Shown: positions 44,377-52,751, numbered from the stretch's first letter. The stretch: DNA of 64,000 bases from Micromonospora sediminimaris (GCA_900112325.1 FOLJ01000005.1:254134-318133), one strand, 5' to 3'. Notes: generated by a model from the sequence alone, not told the origin. Made by a program: numbers and translations.

Positions 44377-45127
44377 CTCCACCACCCCCGCCCAGCCCGT
44401 ACCGCCCAGCTCCGTGGTGCTCGTCTCCGGCGGTTCCCGCGGTCTCGGCCTCGCCATCGTCACCGACCTGCTCGAAGCGGACCTGAAGGTGGCCGCCTTC
44501 GCCCGTACCGTCACGCCCGAGCTGGCCAAGCTCGCCGACGCCCATCCGGAGCGGGCGCACGTCGGCTCGGTCGACGTGACCGACCTCGTCGCCGCGCAGG
44601 CGTTCGTCCGGGCGGCCGAGGAGCGGCTCGGCCCGATCGACGGAGTGGTGAACAACGCGGCCGTCGGGCAGGACTCGCTGCACGTGCACACCGCCACCGC
44701 CGACATCGCCCGGATCATCGAGACCAACCTGACCGCACCGTTGCAGCTCACCCGGCTGGCCGTGCGGCGGATGCTGGCCCAGGGGCGACGCGGGCGGATC
44801 GTGAACATCACCTCGATCTGCGCGCAGCGCGGCTTCCCCGGACTGGTGGCGTACTCCGCCACCAAGGGCGGGATGGACGCGGCAACCCGCTCGCTCGCCC
44901 GGGAACTGGGCGGGCGGGTGCTGGTCAACGCGGTCGCGCCGGGCTTCTTCGCCTCGGAGATGTCGGCGGTGCTCGGCCAGACCCAGCTCGATCAGATCGT
45001 GCGCCGTACGCCGACCGGTCAGTTGACCGAGCCGGCGGAGGTGGTGCCGGTGGTGCGGCTGCTGCTGCGCGACCAGACGAACATCAACGGCCAGGTCATC
45101 GTGGTCGACGGTGCCGCCTCGATCTGA
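44369..45127 (+). CDS. SDR-family oxidoreductase, FabG-like 3-oxoacyl-ACP reductase
   Basis: 252 aa. NAD(P)-binding GGSRGLG is at 21-27, NNAAVG at 95-100, and the catalytic Ser149, Tyr162 and Lys166 (YSATK) are present. The terminal NGQVIVVDGAA is FabG-like. It overlaps the ligase gene by 8 bp. In this cassette it probably reduces a keto group on the ACP-bound acyl chain, giving a 3-hydroxyacyl-ACP. Other SDR roles (sugar modification) remain possible. Confidence 0.9.
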   Translation: MSDSTTPAQPVPPSSVVLVSGGSRGLGLAIVTDLLEADLKVAAFARTVTPELAKLADAHPERAHVGSVDVTDLVAAQAFVRAAEERLGPIDGVVNNAAVGQDSLHVHTATADIARIIETNLTAPLQLTRLAVRRMLAQGRRGRIVNITSICAQRGFPGLVAYSATKGGMDAATRSLARELGGRVLVNAVAPGFFASEMSAVLGQTQLDQIVRRTPTGQLTEPAEVVPVVRLLLRDQTNINGQVIVVDGAASI

Positions 45128-45626
45128 TCCGCCGCACCCGTTGTCCCGCACCCACGACGGTGCGGGACAACGGGTCTCCGCCCTGCTCGCCGCCGCACCA
45201 CGACACCTGCGGGTGGCATCGGCTGCCGACTCGGGTGCCGCCGTCACCCGCAGCCATCTCGGCGACGGACGTTGTGTCGGCTGGTACGCCCCGCCGGTGC
45301 CCGGCTGGCGGGTGGCGATCGACGCCGAGCGGGCCGCCGCCGCGCCACCCCCCGCGCTGGCCCGTCGGTTCGGGTCCACCGACTTCTGGGGCCGGTGGAC
45401 CCGCGTCGAGTGTCTGGCGAAACTCGCCGACGTACCGGTGGCCACCTGGTGGCATCGGCACGGCTTGGAGGTGCCGTCCGGCACCGTCTGGCTGTGGCGC
45501 ACCCTGCCGCTGACCGACCTGGCCGTCACCGTCGCCTTCACCCCCACCCACCGCGTCGACCGTGTCGACCGCGCCGGCCGGGATCCGCGCACTTTTCCGG
45601 ATGTTGCGGTGTCCGGCGCCGGTTGA
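45111..45626 (+). CDS. 4'-phosphopantetheinyl-transferase-like protein
   Basis: 171 aa from GTG 45111, overlapping the SDR gene by 17 bp; a later start is possible. It shows a weak but recognisable Sfp/AcpT pattern: a magnesium-binding VAIDAE (canonical GIDxE) in the middle and WTRVECLAKLADV (canonical W-x-x-KE-A-x-x-K) about 35 residues later. The usual KE is VE, so activity is uncertain. Its position at the end of an ACP operon supports a role in arming that ACP. It converges on terC with a gap of 10 bp. Confidence 0.68.
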   Translation: MPPRSDPPHPLSRTHDGAGQRVSALLAAAPRHLRVASAADSGAAVTRSHLGDGRCVGWYAPPVPGWRVAIDAERAAAAPPPALARRFGSTDFWGRWTRVECLAKLADVPVATWWHRHGLEVPSGTVWLWRTLPLTDLAVTVAFTPTHRVDRVDRAGRDPRTFPDVAVSGAG

Positions 45627-45636
45627 GACCGCACCA

Positions 45637-46584
45637 TCAGGGAAGTTGTGCGGGCTCCGGCGTTTCCGAGCGGGCACTGGTGCTGCGCAGGCTCCAGGCG
45701 ATGGACACCGCGATCGTCGCCACGATGACGCCCAGGGTGACCGGGATGGGGAGCTTGCCGACCGGGGTCTCGGACAGGATGAGCTTGACCCCGGCGAAGG
45801 CCAGCAGCACCGCCAGGCCGTAGTGCAGGTGCACGAAGCGGCGCAGCAGGCCGGCGAGACAGAAGTAGAGGCTGCGCAGCCCGAGGATCGCGAACGCGTT
45901 AGCCGTCCACACGATGAACGTGCTGGTGGTGATGGCCAGGATCGCCGCGACCGAGTCGATCGCGAAGATCAGGTCGGTGGTCTCGACCGCGATCAGGACC
46001 ACGAACAGCAGGGTAGCGACCCGCCTGCCGTCGACCCGGGTGAAGAACCTGTCGCCGTGGTAGGCCGGATCGGTCGGCACGAGACGGCGGACCAGCCGGA
46101 CCACGGGGTTGCGGTCCGGCGGGGTCTGCTCGTCGTGCCGGAACGCCATCTTGTAGGCGGTCACGATGAGGAACGCACCGAACAGGTACGCGGTCCAGAA
46201 GAACGTCTCCAGCAGCTCCGCCCCGACGAAGATGAACACGAACCGGAACACCAGCGCACCGATGACTCCCCAGAAGAGGACCTTGTGCTGGTACGCGGCG
46301 GGAACTCCGAAGTAGGCGAAGATCATCGCAAAGACGAACACGTTGTCGATGGAGAGCGCCTTCTCGATGAGATAGCCGGCGAAGTAGGTGCCGGCCACGT
46401 CGCCGCCCTGCCATGCCCATAGGATCACCCCGAACAGCAGGCCGGCGGCGATCCAGATACCGGACCAGGTCGCGGCCTCGCGGAAGCCGATGACGTGGTT
46501 GTCACGGTGCAGGAACAGGTCGACGGCCAGCATTGCGGCGATCGCCAGCATCAGCAGGGCCCAGACCCACCAGGAGACAGACAC
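45637..46584 (-). CDS. TerC/Alx-family integral membrane protein, probable Mn2+ exporter
   Basis: 315 aa with about nine membrane helices. Family signatures: GYLIEKALSIDNVFVFAMIF with the conserved acidic Asp near residue 80, and AVETTDLIFAIDSVAAILAIT with a second pair of acidic residues in the other half. TerC/Alx proteins export manganese or protect metalation of secreted proteins. GTG start with GAGAGG upstream. A yybP-ykoY riboswitch precedes it, which supports Mn2+ control. It appears unrelated to the flanking pse genes. Confidence 0.92.
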   Translation of the reverse strand: MSVSWWVWALLMLAIAAMLAVDLFLHRDNHVIGFREAATWSGIWIAAGLLFGVILWAWQGGDVAGTYFAGYLIEKALSIDNVFVFAMIFAYFGVPAAYQHKVLFWGVIGALVFRFVFIFVGAELLETFFWTAYLFGAFLIVTAYKMAFRHDEQTPPDRNPVVRLVRRLVPTDPAYHGDRFFTRVDGRRVATLLFVVLIAVETTDLIFAIDSVAAILAITTSTFIVWTANAFAILGLRSLYFCLAGLLRRFVHLHYGLAVLLAFAGVKLILSETPVGKLPIPVTLGVIVATIAVSIAWSLRSTSARSETPEPAQLP

Positions 46585-46627
46585 CGGATAGACCTCTCGT
46601 CCGGCCGGACCCGTCGCCGGGCCCGGC

Positions 46628-46744
46628 GTTGTCGGACGAAGGTCTCCCCGGCCACCGGTGTGGTGGCCGCGTCACCGGGGCCCGGATGGGCCGGGCCCGT
46701 ACTGACGGTGGCGCGCCATGCGTCGGGTACTCCCCCTCGAACTG
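46628..46744 (-). ncRNA. yybP-ykoY (Mn2+-sensing) riboswitch upstream of terC
   Basis: Read leftwards, the leader begins with GGGGGAGTA (complement of 46728-46736), later has CCGGTGAC (complement of 46671-46678) and ends with GAGACCTTCGTCC (complement of 46634-46646). These match the conserved segments of the yybP-ykoY class, in order and spacing. It begins just after the predicted transcription start and ends about 45 nt before terC. Exact ends are approximate. Confidence 0.82.
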
Positions 46745-46750
46745 CGTACC

Positions 46751-46780
46751 AGTATTCATGAAGCACACTTCGTGTGTCAA
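46751..46780 (-). promoter_or_regulatory. Promoter of the terC riboswitch transcript
   Basis: On the minus strand, TTGACA (complement of 46775-46780), 18-bp spacer, AATACT (complement of 46751-46756). The predicted start is near 46744, right where the riboswitch begins. Confidence 0.7.
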
Positions 46781-46850
46781 GGGCGCGTCTGCGTCACCGC
46801 CACCAAGGTCATACGCAGAGGTATACCCCTCCTGGCGGAAACCGGCACCC

Positions 46851-47897
46851 TCAGATGAGGTCCCAGCTCAGCGCGGTGCCGCGTGCCACGTCGGCGGTGA
46901 AGCGGCGGCCCAGCACCCGGTCGATCTCCACCGGGGGGAGTCCACCGGCCGGTCGGATCGAGCGGACGTTGTGCACGGTCACCTCGTCGCCGGCGCGCAC
47001 GTCCGCCACCACGTACAGCGAGCGCCGGAAGCGCAGGCCCTCCTGCTCGGCCGGGGTCGGCCCGACCGCCGTGCCGCCCAGTGCCGCGTACGCTCGCTCC
47101 GACTCGACCACCAGGGCGGCCAGCTCGGTGGGGTTCAGGGAGAAGTCGGAGTCCACCCCGCCGTCGGCCCGGTCCAGGGTGACGTGCTTCTCGATGAAGC
47201 AGGCGCCGAGCGCCACCGAGGCGACCGGCACCCCGATGCCCGGGGTGTGGTCGGACAGGCCCACTGGCACGCCGAACGCGTCGGCCAGCACCGGGATGCG
47301 GCGCAGGTTGCTGTCGGCCGGCGGCGCCGGGTAGGAGGCGGTGCAGGCCAGCAGGATGATCCCGCCCGCGCCACCGTCGCGGGCGGTGCGTACGGCGGCG
47401 TCGATCTCGGCCAGGGTGGCCATCCCGGTCGAGATGACCATCGGCTTGCCGGTGGCCGCGACCAGCCGGATCAGCGGCAGGTCGACCAGCTCCGACGAAG
47501 CGATCTTGTACGCCGGAGCGTCCAGTTCCTCAAGCAACTCCACGGCGGTGGAGTCGAACGGGGAGGAGAAGACGGTCAGCCCGAGGGAGCGGGCCCGCTC
47601 GAAGATCGGCCGGTGCCACTCGTACGGCGTGTGCGCCTTCTCGTAGAGCCGGTAGAGGTTCTGCCCGCCCCACAGCTCGTGCCCGCCGGAGATGCGGAAG
47701 TCCGGGGTGTCCACGTCGATGGTGATGGTGTCCGGCCGGTACGTCTGGAGCTTCAGCGCGTGCGCGCCACTGGCCGCCACGGCATCCACGATGGATAGTG
47801 CGCGGTCCAGGTCTCCGTTGTGGTTGCCGGACATCTCGGCCACCACGAAGGGGCGCTCTCCGGTGCCGACCAGATGCGACCCGATCTTGAACGTCAT
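46851..47897 (-). CDS. pseI: Pseudaminic acid synthase (PseI, NeuB family)
   Basis: 348 aa. It condenses the free diacetamido-hexose with phosphoenolpyruvate to give the nine-carbon acid. The NeuB barrel has FVVAEMSGNHNGDLDRAL, HALKLQTYRPDTIT, FSSPFDSTAVELLE, KIASSELVDLPLI and GLSDHTPGIG. A C-terminal antifreeze-like SAF domain follows at about 290 (RRSLYVVADVRAGDEV). The FDSTAVELLEE and YEKAHTPYEW phrases favour PseI over NeuB or LegI. ATG 47897 overlaps the GT2 stop (ATGA). It lies apart from the pseB operon but completes the pathway. Confidence 0.93.
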   Translation of the reverse strand: MTFKIGSHLVGTGERPFVVAEMSGNHNGDLDRALSIVDAVAASGAHALKLQTYRPDTITIDVDTPDFRISGGHELWGGQNLYRLYEKAHTPYEWHRPIFERARSLGLTVFSSPFDSTAVELLEELDAPAYKIASSELVDLPLIRLVAATGKPMVISTGMATLAEIDAAVRTARDGGAGGIILLACTASYPAPPADSNLRRIPVLADAFGVPVGLSDHTPGIGVPVASVALGACFIEKHVTLDRADGGVDSDFSLNPTELAALVVESERAYAALGGTAVGPTPAEQEGLRFRRSLYVVADVRAGDEVTVHNVRSIRPAGGLPPVEIDRVLGRRFTADVARGTALSWDLI

Positions 47898-49036
47898 TCC
47901 GATCCGTTTCCGTGCGTGCTTACCAAGGTGCGGTCCTGGGCCGGGCTGCCCGGTGCCGGGTCCGCCCCGCTCGTCGCGGGATCCCCGCCGGTGCTGCCGC
48001 GTAGCCGGCCGGCGAGCCGATGGGCCCGCCGCAGCGCCGCGTACGCCAGGTAGCTGTCGCGGCCGACCAGCCGGTGCTTGAGCCCCGACACCCCGCCCGG
48101 CCGGGGGTAGCCGCCGCGGGGCAGGTACGTGCGGTAGTGCGCGGCGACCCGGCGGAAGAAGTCCCGGCGCAGGTGCGGATGCAACCGGTCGTCGTTACCC
48201 ACCACCACCAGGAAGTGGTTCACCATCAGGTCGAACAGTTCCGCGTGCCAGCGCCCGTCGGGATGCCGTTCACGCAGCCAGGCGAAGAGCCGGTCGTACT
48301 GCTCGAAGGAGTCGAAGTGCCGGCCGCTGCGCGTCGAGGTGATCGCTCCCTGGCGACCCTGACGGTACAGATAGCAGACCCGGTCCAGCACGCTGATCCG
48401 CTCCGCGCCGATCAGCAGCGGATGGCTGAACGGGATGTCCTCGTACCAGCCGGGGTGGAAGCGCAGACCCAACTCGGCCATGAACTCCCGGCGTACCACC
48501 TTGTTCCAGGCGGTGTGCTGCACGCGCAGCAGTTGCGGCCGGTCGGCCAGCCGCACCACGCCGGGGGTCGCGCGCAGCAGCCGGCTGCTGGCGTCCACCT
48601 CCTCGCGCCCACACTCGTGCACCCGCAGGTGGTCGACCATCATCACGTCGGGGCGGTCCGTCCGTAGCCGGTCCAACACGGCCGGGATCGTCCCGGCCGG
48701 CAGCCAGTCGTCGCTGTCGACGAACCAGACGTACCGGCCGGTGGCCACGTCCAGGCCCGCGTTGCGGGCCGGCCCGAGGCCGACGTTGCGGTCCAGGTGC
48801 AGGACGCGCACCCCGGGATGCTCGGCGGCGTACGCGCGCAGCAGTTCACCGCAGCGGTCCGGTGAGGCGTCGTCGACGGCGATCACCTCGACCTGCGCCG
48901 CCTCGTCGTCCGGGACGTCGGCGCGGATGGAGTCCAGGCACTGGCGCAGGTACGCCTCGACGCCGTAAACCGGCACGACGATGCTCAGCAGCGGCGTCGG
49001 CGTCGGCGGTGTGACCACCCGGAAACCTTCGATCAC
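47894..49036 (-). CDS. Family 2 glycosyltransferase
   Basis: 380 aa GT-A enzyme. Opening LLSIVVPVYGVEAYLRQCLDSI, nucleotide-binding VIAVDDASPD, acceptor loop NVGLGPARNAGL and the D-x-D-like WFVDSDDWL are classic. The C-terminal 150 residues resemble the region found in teichoic-acid and capsule GT2 enzymes (TRSGRHFDSFEQYDRL). It is coupled to pseI by a 4-bp overlap, so it probably builds the glycan carrying the nonulosonate. Donor and acceptor unknown. The first GTTAAC-containing site upstream (49106 region) lies about 70 bp before its start. Confidence 0.9.
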   Translation of the reverse strand: MIEGFRVVTPPTPTPLLSIVVPVYGVEAYLRQCLDSIRADVPDDEAAQVEVIAVDDASPDRCGELLRAYAAEHPGVRVLHLDRNVGLGPARNAGLDVATGRYVWFVDSDDWLPAGTIPAVLDRLRTDRPDVMMVDHLRVHECGREEVDASSRLLRATPGVVRLADRPQLLRVQHTAWNKVVRREFMAELGLRFHPGWYEDIPFSHPLLIGAERISVLDRVCYLYRQGRQGAITSTRSGRHFDSFEQYDRLFAWLRERHPDGRWHAELFDLMVNHFLVVVGNDDRLHPHLRRDFFRRVAAHYRTYLPRGGYPRPGGVSGLKHRLVGRDSYLAYAALRRAHRLAGRLRGSTGGDPATSGADPAPGSPAQDRTLVSTHGNGSE

Positions 49037-49351
49037 CCGGGTTGACGAACCTGGAACCTGACGTGGCCGGGCGCGGTGAAGTTTTCGAACAGCCGATGAG
49101 TGTCAGGTTAACGGCGGGGCACTCGGTGGTCTGAAGGGTCGCCGGTGATCGATCTGGAGGAATGCCGCGGTGGGCGGTGCTCCGGAGTGCGGCAGGCGGC
49201 CGAGCCAGGAAGTTGTCTGCCAGCTACCCGAGGTAGGGTGCCCGGCGGGCTGCGTCGACCGGTTGCCACGGGAGACCGGCTCCTGCCGCCAACTCGGCGG
49301 CCACGAGGAGACGGGCGTGCGGGTGACGTGGTCGAGAACCGGGAGGTGGAC

Positions 49352-50545
49352 ATGACGAGCACTACCCTCGCGGCGTCGGCGACCACCCCGAGCGAGCGTA
49401 CGGACGCCGACCGCCTGCCGTCGCTGACCGGGCTGCGGTGGATCGCCGCGCTGCTGGTCTTCGGTTTCCACGCCGGCACCATGCGCATCATCGCCGATCC
49501 CGGCCCGCAGTCGGTGGTGGGCGAGATCTTCACCCTGGGTCTGTCCGGGGTGCAGTTCTTCTTCATCCTCAGCGGCTTCGTGCTGGTCTGGTCCGCGCGG
49601 CCCGGCGCCTCCCGCCGCCGGTTCTGGCGACGTCGGTTCGCCAAGATCTATCCGAACCACCTGGTGCTGTGGGCGCTGGCCATGCTGGCGATGCTCTGGT
49701 TCGCCGATCCGATCAACCCGGTGGCGGCGCTGGAGAACCTTTTGCTGGTGCAGGCCTGGGACCCCCGGCCCGGACACTTCTACAGCGTCAACAACGTCAG
49801 CTGGTCGCTCTCCTGCGAGCTGTTCTTCTACCTCTGCCTGCCGCTGGTGCTGCCTGCGGTGCGGCGGGCCCGACCGTGGCTGCTGTGGGCCGTGGTGATC
49901 GCGGTGCCGCTGCTGATCCTGGCGCTCTGGCCCGGGCAGGCACTGGTGCCGGAGTCGGATCGCTGGTGGTTCACCCAGGTCTTCCCGCTGGTCCGTTCGC
50001 TGGAGTTCTGGATGGGCGTGGCTGCGGCCGAACTCATGCTGCGGGGCCACTGGCGTGGGCCGAGGCTCCCCGTGGCCAGCCTGATCTTCGTTCTGACCTG
50101 GGTGGCGGCCTCCCAGTGGATCCGGGCCGAGTTCTGGGCGGCGCTGCTGGCGGCGGCGTACGTCCTGGTGATCGCCGCGGCGGCCGACGCGGACGTGCAC
50201 GGGCGGCGCTCGCCGTTGCGCTCCCGGACGATGGTCTGGCTCGGCGAGGTCTCGTTCGCGTTCTACCTGGTGCACGTCTTCGTGATCATGACGATCCTGC
50301 GGTTGACCGGCGACTGGGGCACCGGCCTGCCCGGTTGGTGGGGCCCGCTCGCGGTGATCGGATTCCTGCTGCTCACCCTGGGACTGGCCGCTCTGCTGCA
50401 CCGGTACGTGGAACAGCCGATGATGCGTCGCCTGGCCCCGTCCCGACCGCCGGCGGTCGGGCTGCCCCGACAGCGGGCGTCCCGGGGCGGCGCGGGCGCT
50501 GCCGGAGACGTCGAGCATGGCTCGACCGTCCATCACGGACAGTGA
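49352..50545 (+). CDS. OafA-type acyltransferase 3 (integral membrane O-acyltransferase)
   Basis: 397 aa from ATG 49352 with GGGAGGTGG upstream; the longer frame to 49145 lacks support. About ten membrane helices. The AT3 signature is GLRWIAALLVFGFHAG near residue 25, with the conserved His, and FFILSGFVLVWSA with Arg-rich loop RRRFWRRRFAKIYPNH. AT3 enzymes O-acetylate or acylate surface polysaccharides. Divergent from the GT2-pseI unit; it may modify the same polymer, but macrolide or other modification cannot be excluded. Confidence 0.88.
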   Translation: MTSTTLAASATTPSERTDADRLPSLTGLRWIAALLVFGFHAGTMRIIADPGPQSVVGEIFTLGLSGVQFFFILSGFVLVWSARPGASRRRFWRRRFAKIYPNHLVLWALAMLAMLWFADPINPVAALENLLLVQAWDPRPGHFYSVNNVSWSLSCELFFYLCLPLVLPAVRRARPWLLWAVVIAVPLLILALWPGQALVPESDRWWFTQVFPLVRSLEFWMGVAAAELMLRGHWRGPRLPVASLIFVLTWVAASQWIRAEFWAALLAAAYVLVIAAAADADVHGRRSPLRSRTMVWLGEVSFAFYLVHVFVIMTILRLTGDWGTGLPGWWGPLAVIGFLLLTLGLAALLHRYVEQPMMRRLAPSRPPAVGLPRQRASRGGAGAAGDVEHGSTVHHGQ

Positions 50546-50642
50546 GCTGGCGGTAGCCTGACCTGCGCGTATCGACGCATCCGGCGACGCGCCGGGCGGT
50601 TCGACACGCCCGGTGGCTGGTGCGTCCCGGCGGTCGTGGCGG

Positions 50643-50648
50643 TAGCGT
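50643..50648 (+). promoter_or_regulatory. Leaderless-type -10 element
   Basis: TAGCGT followed after six bases by the GTG at 50655, the leaderless actinobacterial spacing. No ribosome site is present. Confidence 0.45.
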
Positions 50649-50654
50649 GACGGG

Positions 50655-51113
50655 GTGCTCTCCGCCGCGCCTGCCCGTCCTCTGTGGTGGTTGGCGCGCT
50701 GGGCCGCGCGGCTGCTGACCGGGCTCGCGGTCGCCGCCGCCTTCACCCTCGGCGCCTGGGCCCTGCCCGGCCACCCGGCTCCCACCGATCGGCCCGCCAC
50801 CCCGGCACCGCTGGCCGACCCCGCCGTGGCACCGGCGTCTCCGGGTCTGGCCGCATCCCTCGACCTGGTGGGCCTGGCGACGCCTGCTGCGCGGTGGGCC
50901 GGTGACGCAGCGGGCCCGGCCGGAGCATGCGCGTCGCCGACGACGTGGGGTGCCGACGATCCCGCCGACCCGACCGGGGTGTCCGCGACGCAGCCGCCGG
51001 CCTGTGGCCGGCCCGGGCTGACAGTCCTCGGCAGCGTCGCTGCGGGCGTCACGCGGGGGTCTACGGCCCCGGTCGAGGGCGTCCGGGCCGCCCGCGCCCC
51101 ACCGCACGCCTGA
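50655..51113 (+). CDS. Small secreted or membrane-anchored hypothetical protein
   Basis: 152 aa. A basic N-terminus and one hydrophobic helix (about 17-38, AARLLTGLAVAAAFTLGAWAL) suggest a signal anchor; the rest is Pro/Ala/Gly-rich with three Cys (ACASPTTWG, PACGRPG). No known domain. The coding case rests on the helix after the GTG and the leaderless -10; the compositional signal is weaker than in neighbours, so the real end or frame could differ. The long minus-strand ORF across it is a shadow. Confidence 0.5.
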   Translation: MLSAAPARPLWWLARWAARLLTGLAVAAAFTLGAWALPGHPAPTDRPATPAPLADPAVAPASPGLAASLDLVGLATPAARWAGDAAGPAGACASPTTWGADDPADPTGVSATQPPACGRPGLTVLGSVAAGVTRGSTAPVEGVRAARAPPHA

Positions 51114-51337
51114 TCCCGGCGACACTGCCCGCCTGATCCCCGGCGACCTTCCGTCGCGTCCGCACCGCTCGGGGCCGCACCCGCGCCGAGCCCTTGCCAA
51201 CCCGTTGCCGCCAGCCGCACCGTCGGTGCTCCTCAGCACGAGGGGCACCCGCACGAACCGCGACCGCGCCGCAACGCCATCCGCGATCCGCTGCCGGCAC
51301 GGCCACCGTCGCCGTACCGATTTCCCGAGGTGCCGAC

Positions 51338-52096
51338 ATGGAGAAGACAGTTCTCTACCAGTTCCTGATCGAGGTGCCACGCGCCGCCGCCATCTGGTCG
51401 GTCCTGCTCGTGCTGGCGTTGGGCGTACTCACCGTGCTTGTCGCCCGCCCGGAGCCGGCCGGGCCGGTGGAGAAACCCGCCGACGAGGACGCGCTCCGCG
51501 CCGCGACCGAAGAGGCCGACCTGCGCCGATACGCGGGCGAGGTGGCGGTCGCGGCAGCCGGTGCCGGGCAGAACGCCGAGCGACGCCGTACGGCATGGCG
51601 GGTGGCCCAGACGGAACTGGACCGCGCCTGGGCCGCGTACGACCAGGCGGAGGCCGCTGCCCGCCGGCTGGCCGGCGTCGCCGGACTGCCGACCCCACGC
51701 ACCCCCCGAACCCCGGCTGAGTACGCGGCCCGCGAGCGCTGGCTGCGCCGGGCCGCGATGGCCGCCCACTGGAGTGGCGACCTGACCGCCCGTCAACTCA
51801 GCGATGTGCTGGCGCGCCGGTCCGGCTGGGATCCCCGGCGGCATCCGGCTGAGCAGGAGGTGGTCCTCGCCCGGGTGGTGCGTGACAACCGCCTGGCCGC
51901 CTATCGATCGGCCGCCGAGCGGGAGCGGGACCTGTGGCGGGCGGCGGAACTGGCCACCGAGGCGGCCCGCGCCCTCTCCGCCGAGGCGTACGCGGCCGCC
52001 GAGCGGCTCCGACCGAACCGGCTGCCCGTCTCCGGTCGGGCCACCACCGGGCGGCGCGACCTTGTCCCGCGCTGGCGCCCGGCTCGGCTTGGCTGA
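51338..52096 (+). CDS. Single-pass membrane protein with helical cytoplasmic domain
   Basis: 252 aa from ATG 51338 with GAGGTG upstream. One membrane helix at about 14-37 (AAAIWSVLLVLALGVLTVLVA) follows a short polar N-terminus. The remaining 210 residues are Ala/Arg/Glu-rich, predicted helical or coiled (EEADLRRYAGEVAVAAAGA, RTAWRVAQTELDRAWAAYDQ). There are no catalytic motifs. It is likely a conserved actinobacterial scaffold-like protein; function unknown. Confidence 0.75.
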   Translation: MEKTVLYQFLIEVPRAAAIWSVLLVLALGVLTVLVARPEPAGPVEKPADEDALRAATEEADLRRYAGEVAVAAAGAGQNAERRRTAWRVAQTELDRAWAAYDQAEAAARRLAGVAGLPTPRTPRTPAEYAARERWLRRAAMAAHWSGDLTARQLSDVLARRSGWDPRRHPAEQEVVLARVVRDNRLAAYRSAAERERDLWRAAELATEAARALSAEAYAAAERLRPNRLPVSGRATTGRRDLVPRWRPARLG

Positions 52097-52327
52097 AATT
52101 CCGTGAGCTGGGTCACATGGGCCGGAAATTCGGTCACTGTTCGTAGGTGAGGCGATTACCGCAGCAATCTCCGTCGAGATTTCCACCGGCCGTCCGGTTG
52201 TTACCCTAAGGTGCCCGGAATGCCGTCGATCCCATTGAGCGACGCCAGTTCTCCGATACCCGAAAATTGCCGCCACGGATCATGTTTAAGCAGGTCATGG
52301 TGGGTTGGCTTCGAGATGACCGGCCAG
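52097..52327. other. Non-coding stretch before the c-di-AMP riboswitch
   Basis: Apart from the promoter candidate at its right end I see nothing distinct here. Local A+T content rises at 52150-52300, as expected near a promoter region. Confidence 0.4.
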
Positions 52328-52333
52328 TAGTGT
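52305..52333 (+). promoter_or_regulatory. Candidate promoter of the riboswitch transcript
   Basis: TTGGCT (52305-52310), 17-bp spacer, TAGTGT (52328-52333). The predicted start near 52340 would put the riboswitch about 40 nt into the transcript. Confidence 0.4.
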
Positions 52334-52382
52334 CAGCGCGTCCGGTGCGGTAACCGATCGCAGGAAGCGACGCCGTACCGAC

Positions 52383-52515
52383 CCGCTCAATCGTGAACCT
52401 CACGAACCGGGGACCCACTGCACCACTGGGGTGAATCCGCGAGTCTCGGCCCGCGGTAGGGCGTCTTCCCGCCCGAATCCGTCAGCTAACCCGGTCGGCG
52501 GTGACGGAAGGAGTA
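52383..52515 (+). ncRNA. c-di-AMP (ydaO-yuaA) riboswitch
   Basis: The conserved blocks of the ydaO-yuaA class appear in order: CTCAATCGTGAACCTCACGA, CCGGGGACCCACTG, GGGGTGAATCC, GGTAGGG...CCCGCCCGAATCCGTC, CAGCTAACCCGGTCGGCGG, and the closing GACGGAAGGAG. In actinomycetes this class controls wall hydrolases and secreted proteins in response to c-di-AMP. It lies 236 nt before the secreted-protein gene at 52752. Confidence 0.92.
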
Positions 52516-52751
52516 CCAACCCTCGTGCAGTCCGATGTGATCCCCCTGTTCCCCCGCCTCCACGGCACCGCGGTGCCCGTGCTCGCTGGCCCGACCGCCG
52601 CGAGCTGACCCCGGTCATCGCCACCGCCCGGGTCTCTCCGGGCGTACCCCTCGAACGGCCTGTCCCGCTCACCCGGGCGGTCGTCGGCGCGCTGATGCCG
52701 CCCGACCGCCGGAGCCGGTGTGCCGTTCTCCCCTCAGCCCGTGGAGGAACC

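Noticed and set aside
42811..44928. 705-aa leftward ORF over the ACP-ligase-SDR cassette
   Set aside because: Antisense to overlapping genes with intact catalytic motifs.
46851..47897. NeuB (sialic acid) or LegI (legionaminic acid) synthase
   Set aside because: The presence of inverting dehydratase PseB and PseC, and PseI-type phrases, favours pseudaminic acid; no GlcNAc-epimerase (NeuC/LegG) gene is seen.
49103..51220. 705-aa leftward ORF over the acyltransferase region
   Set aside because: Gln/Arg/Ala/Gly-rich shadow of the OafA-type gene and neighbours.
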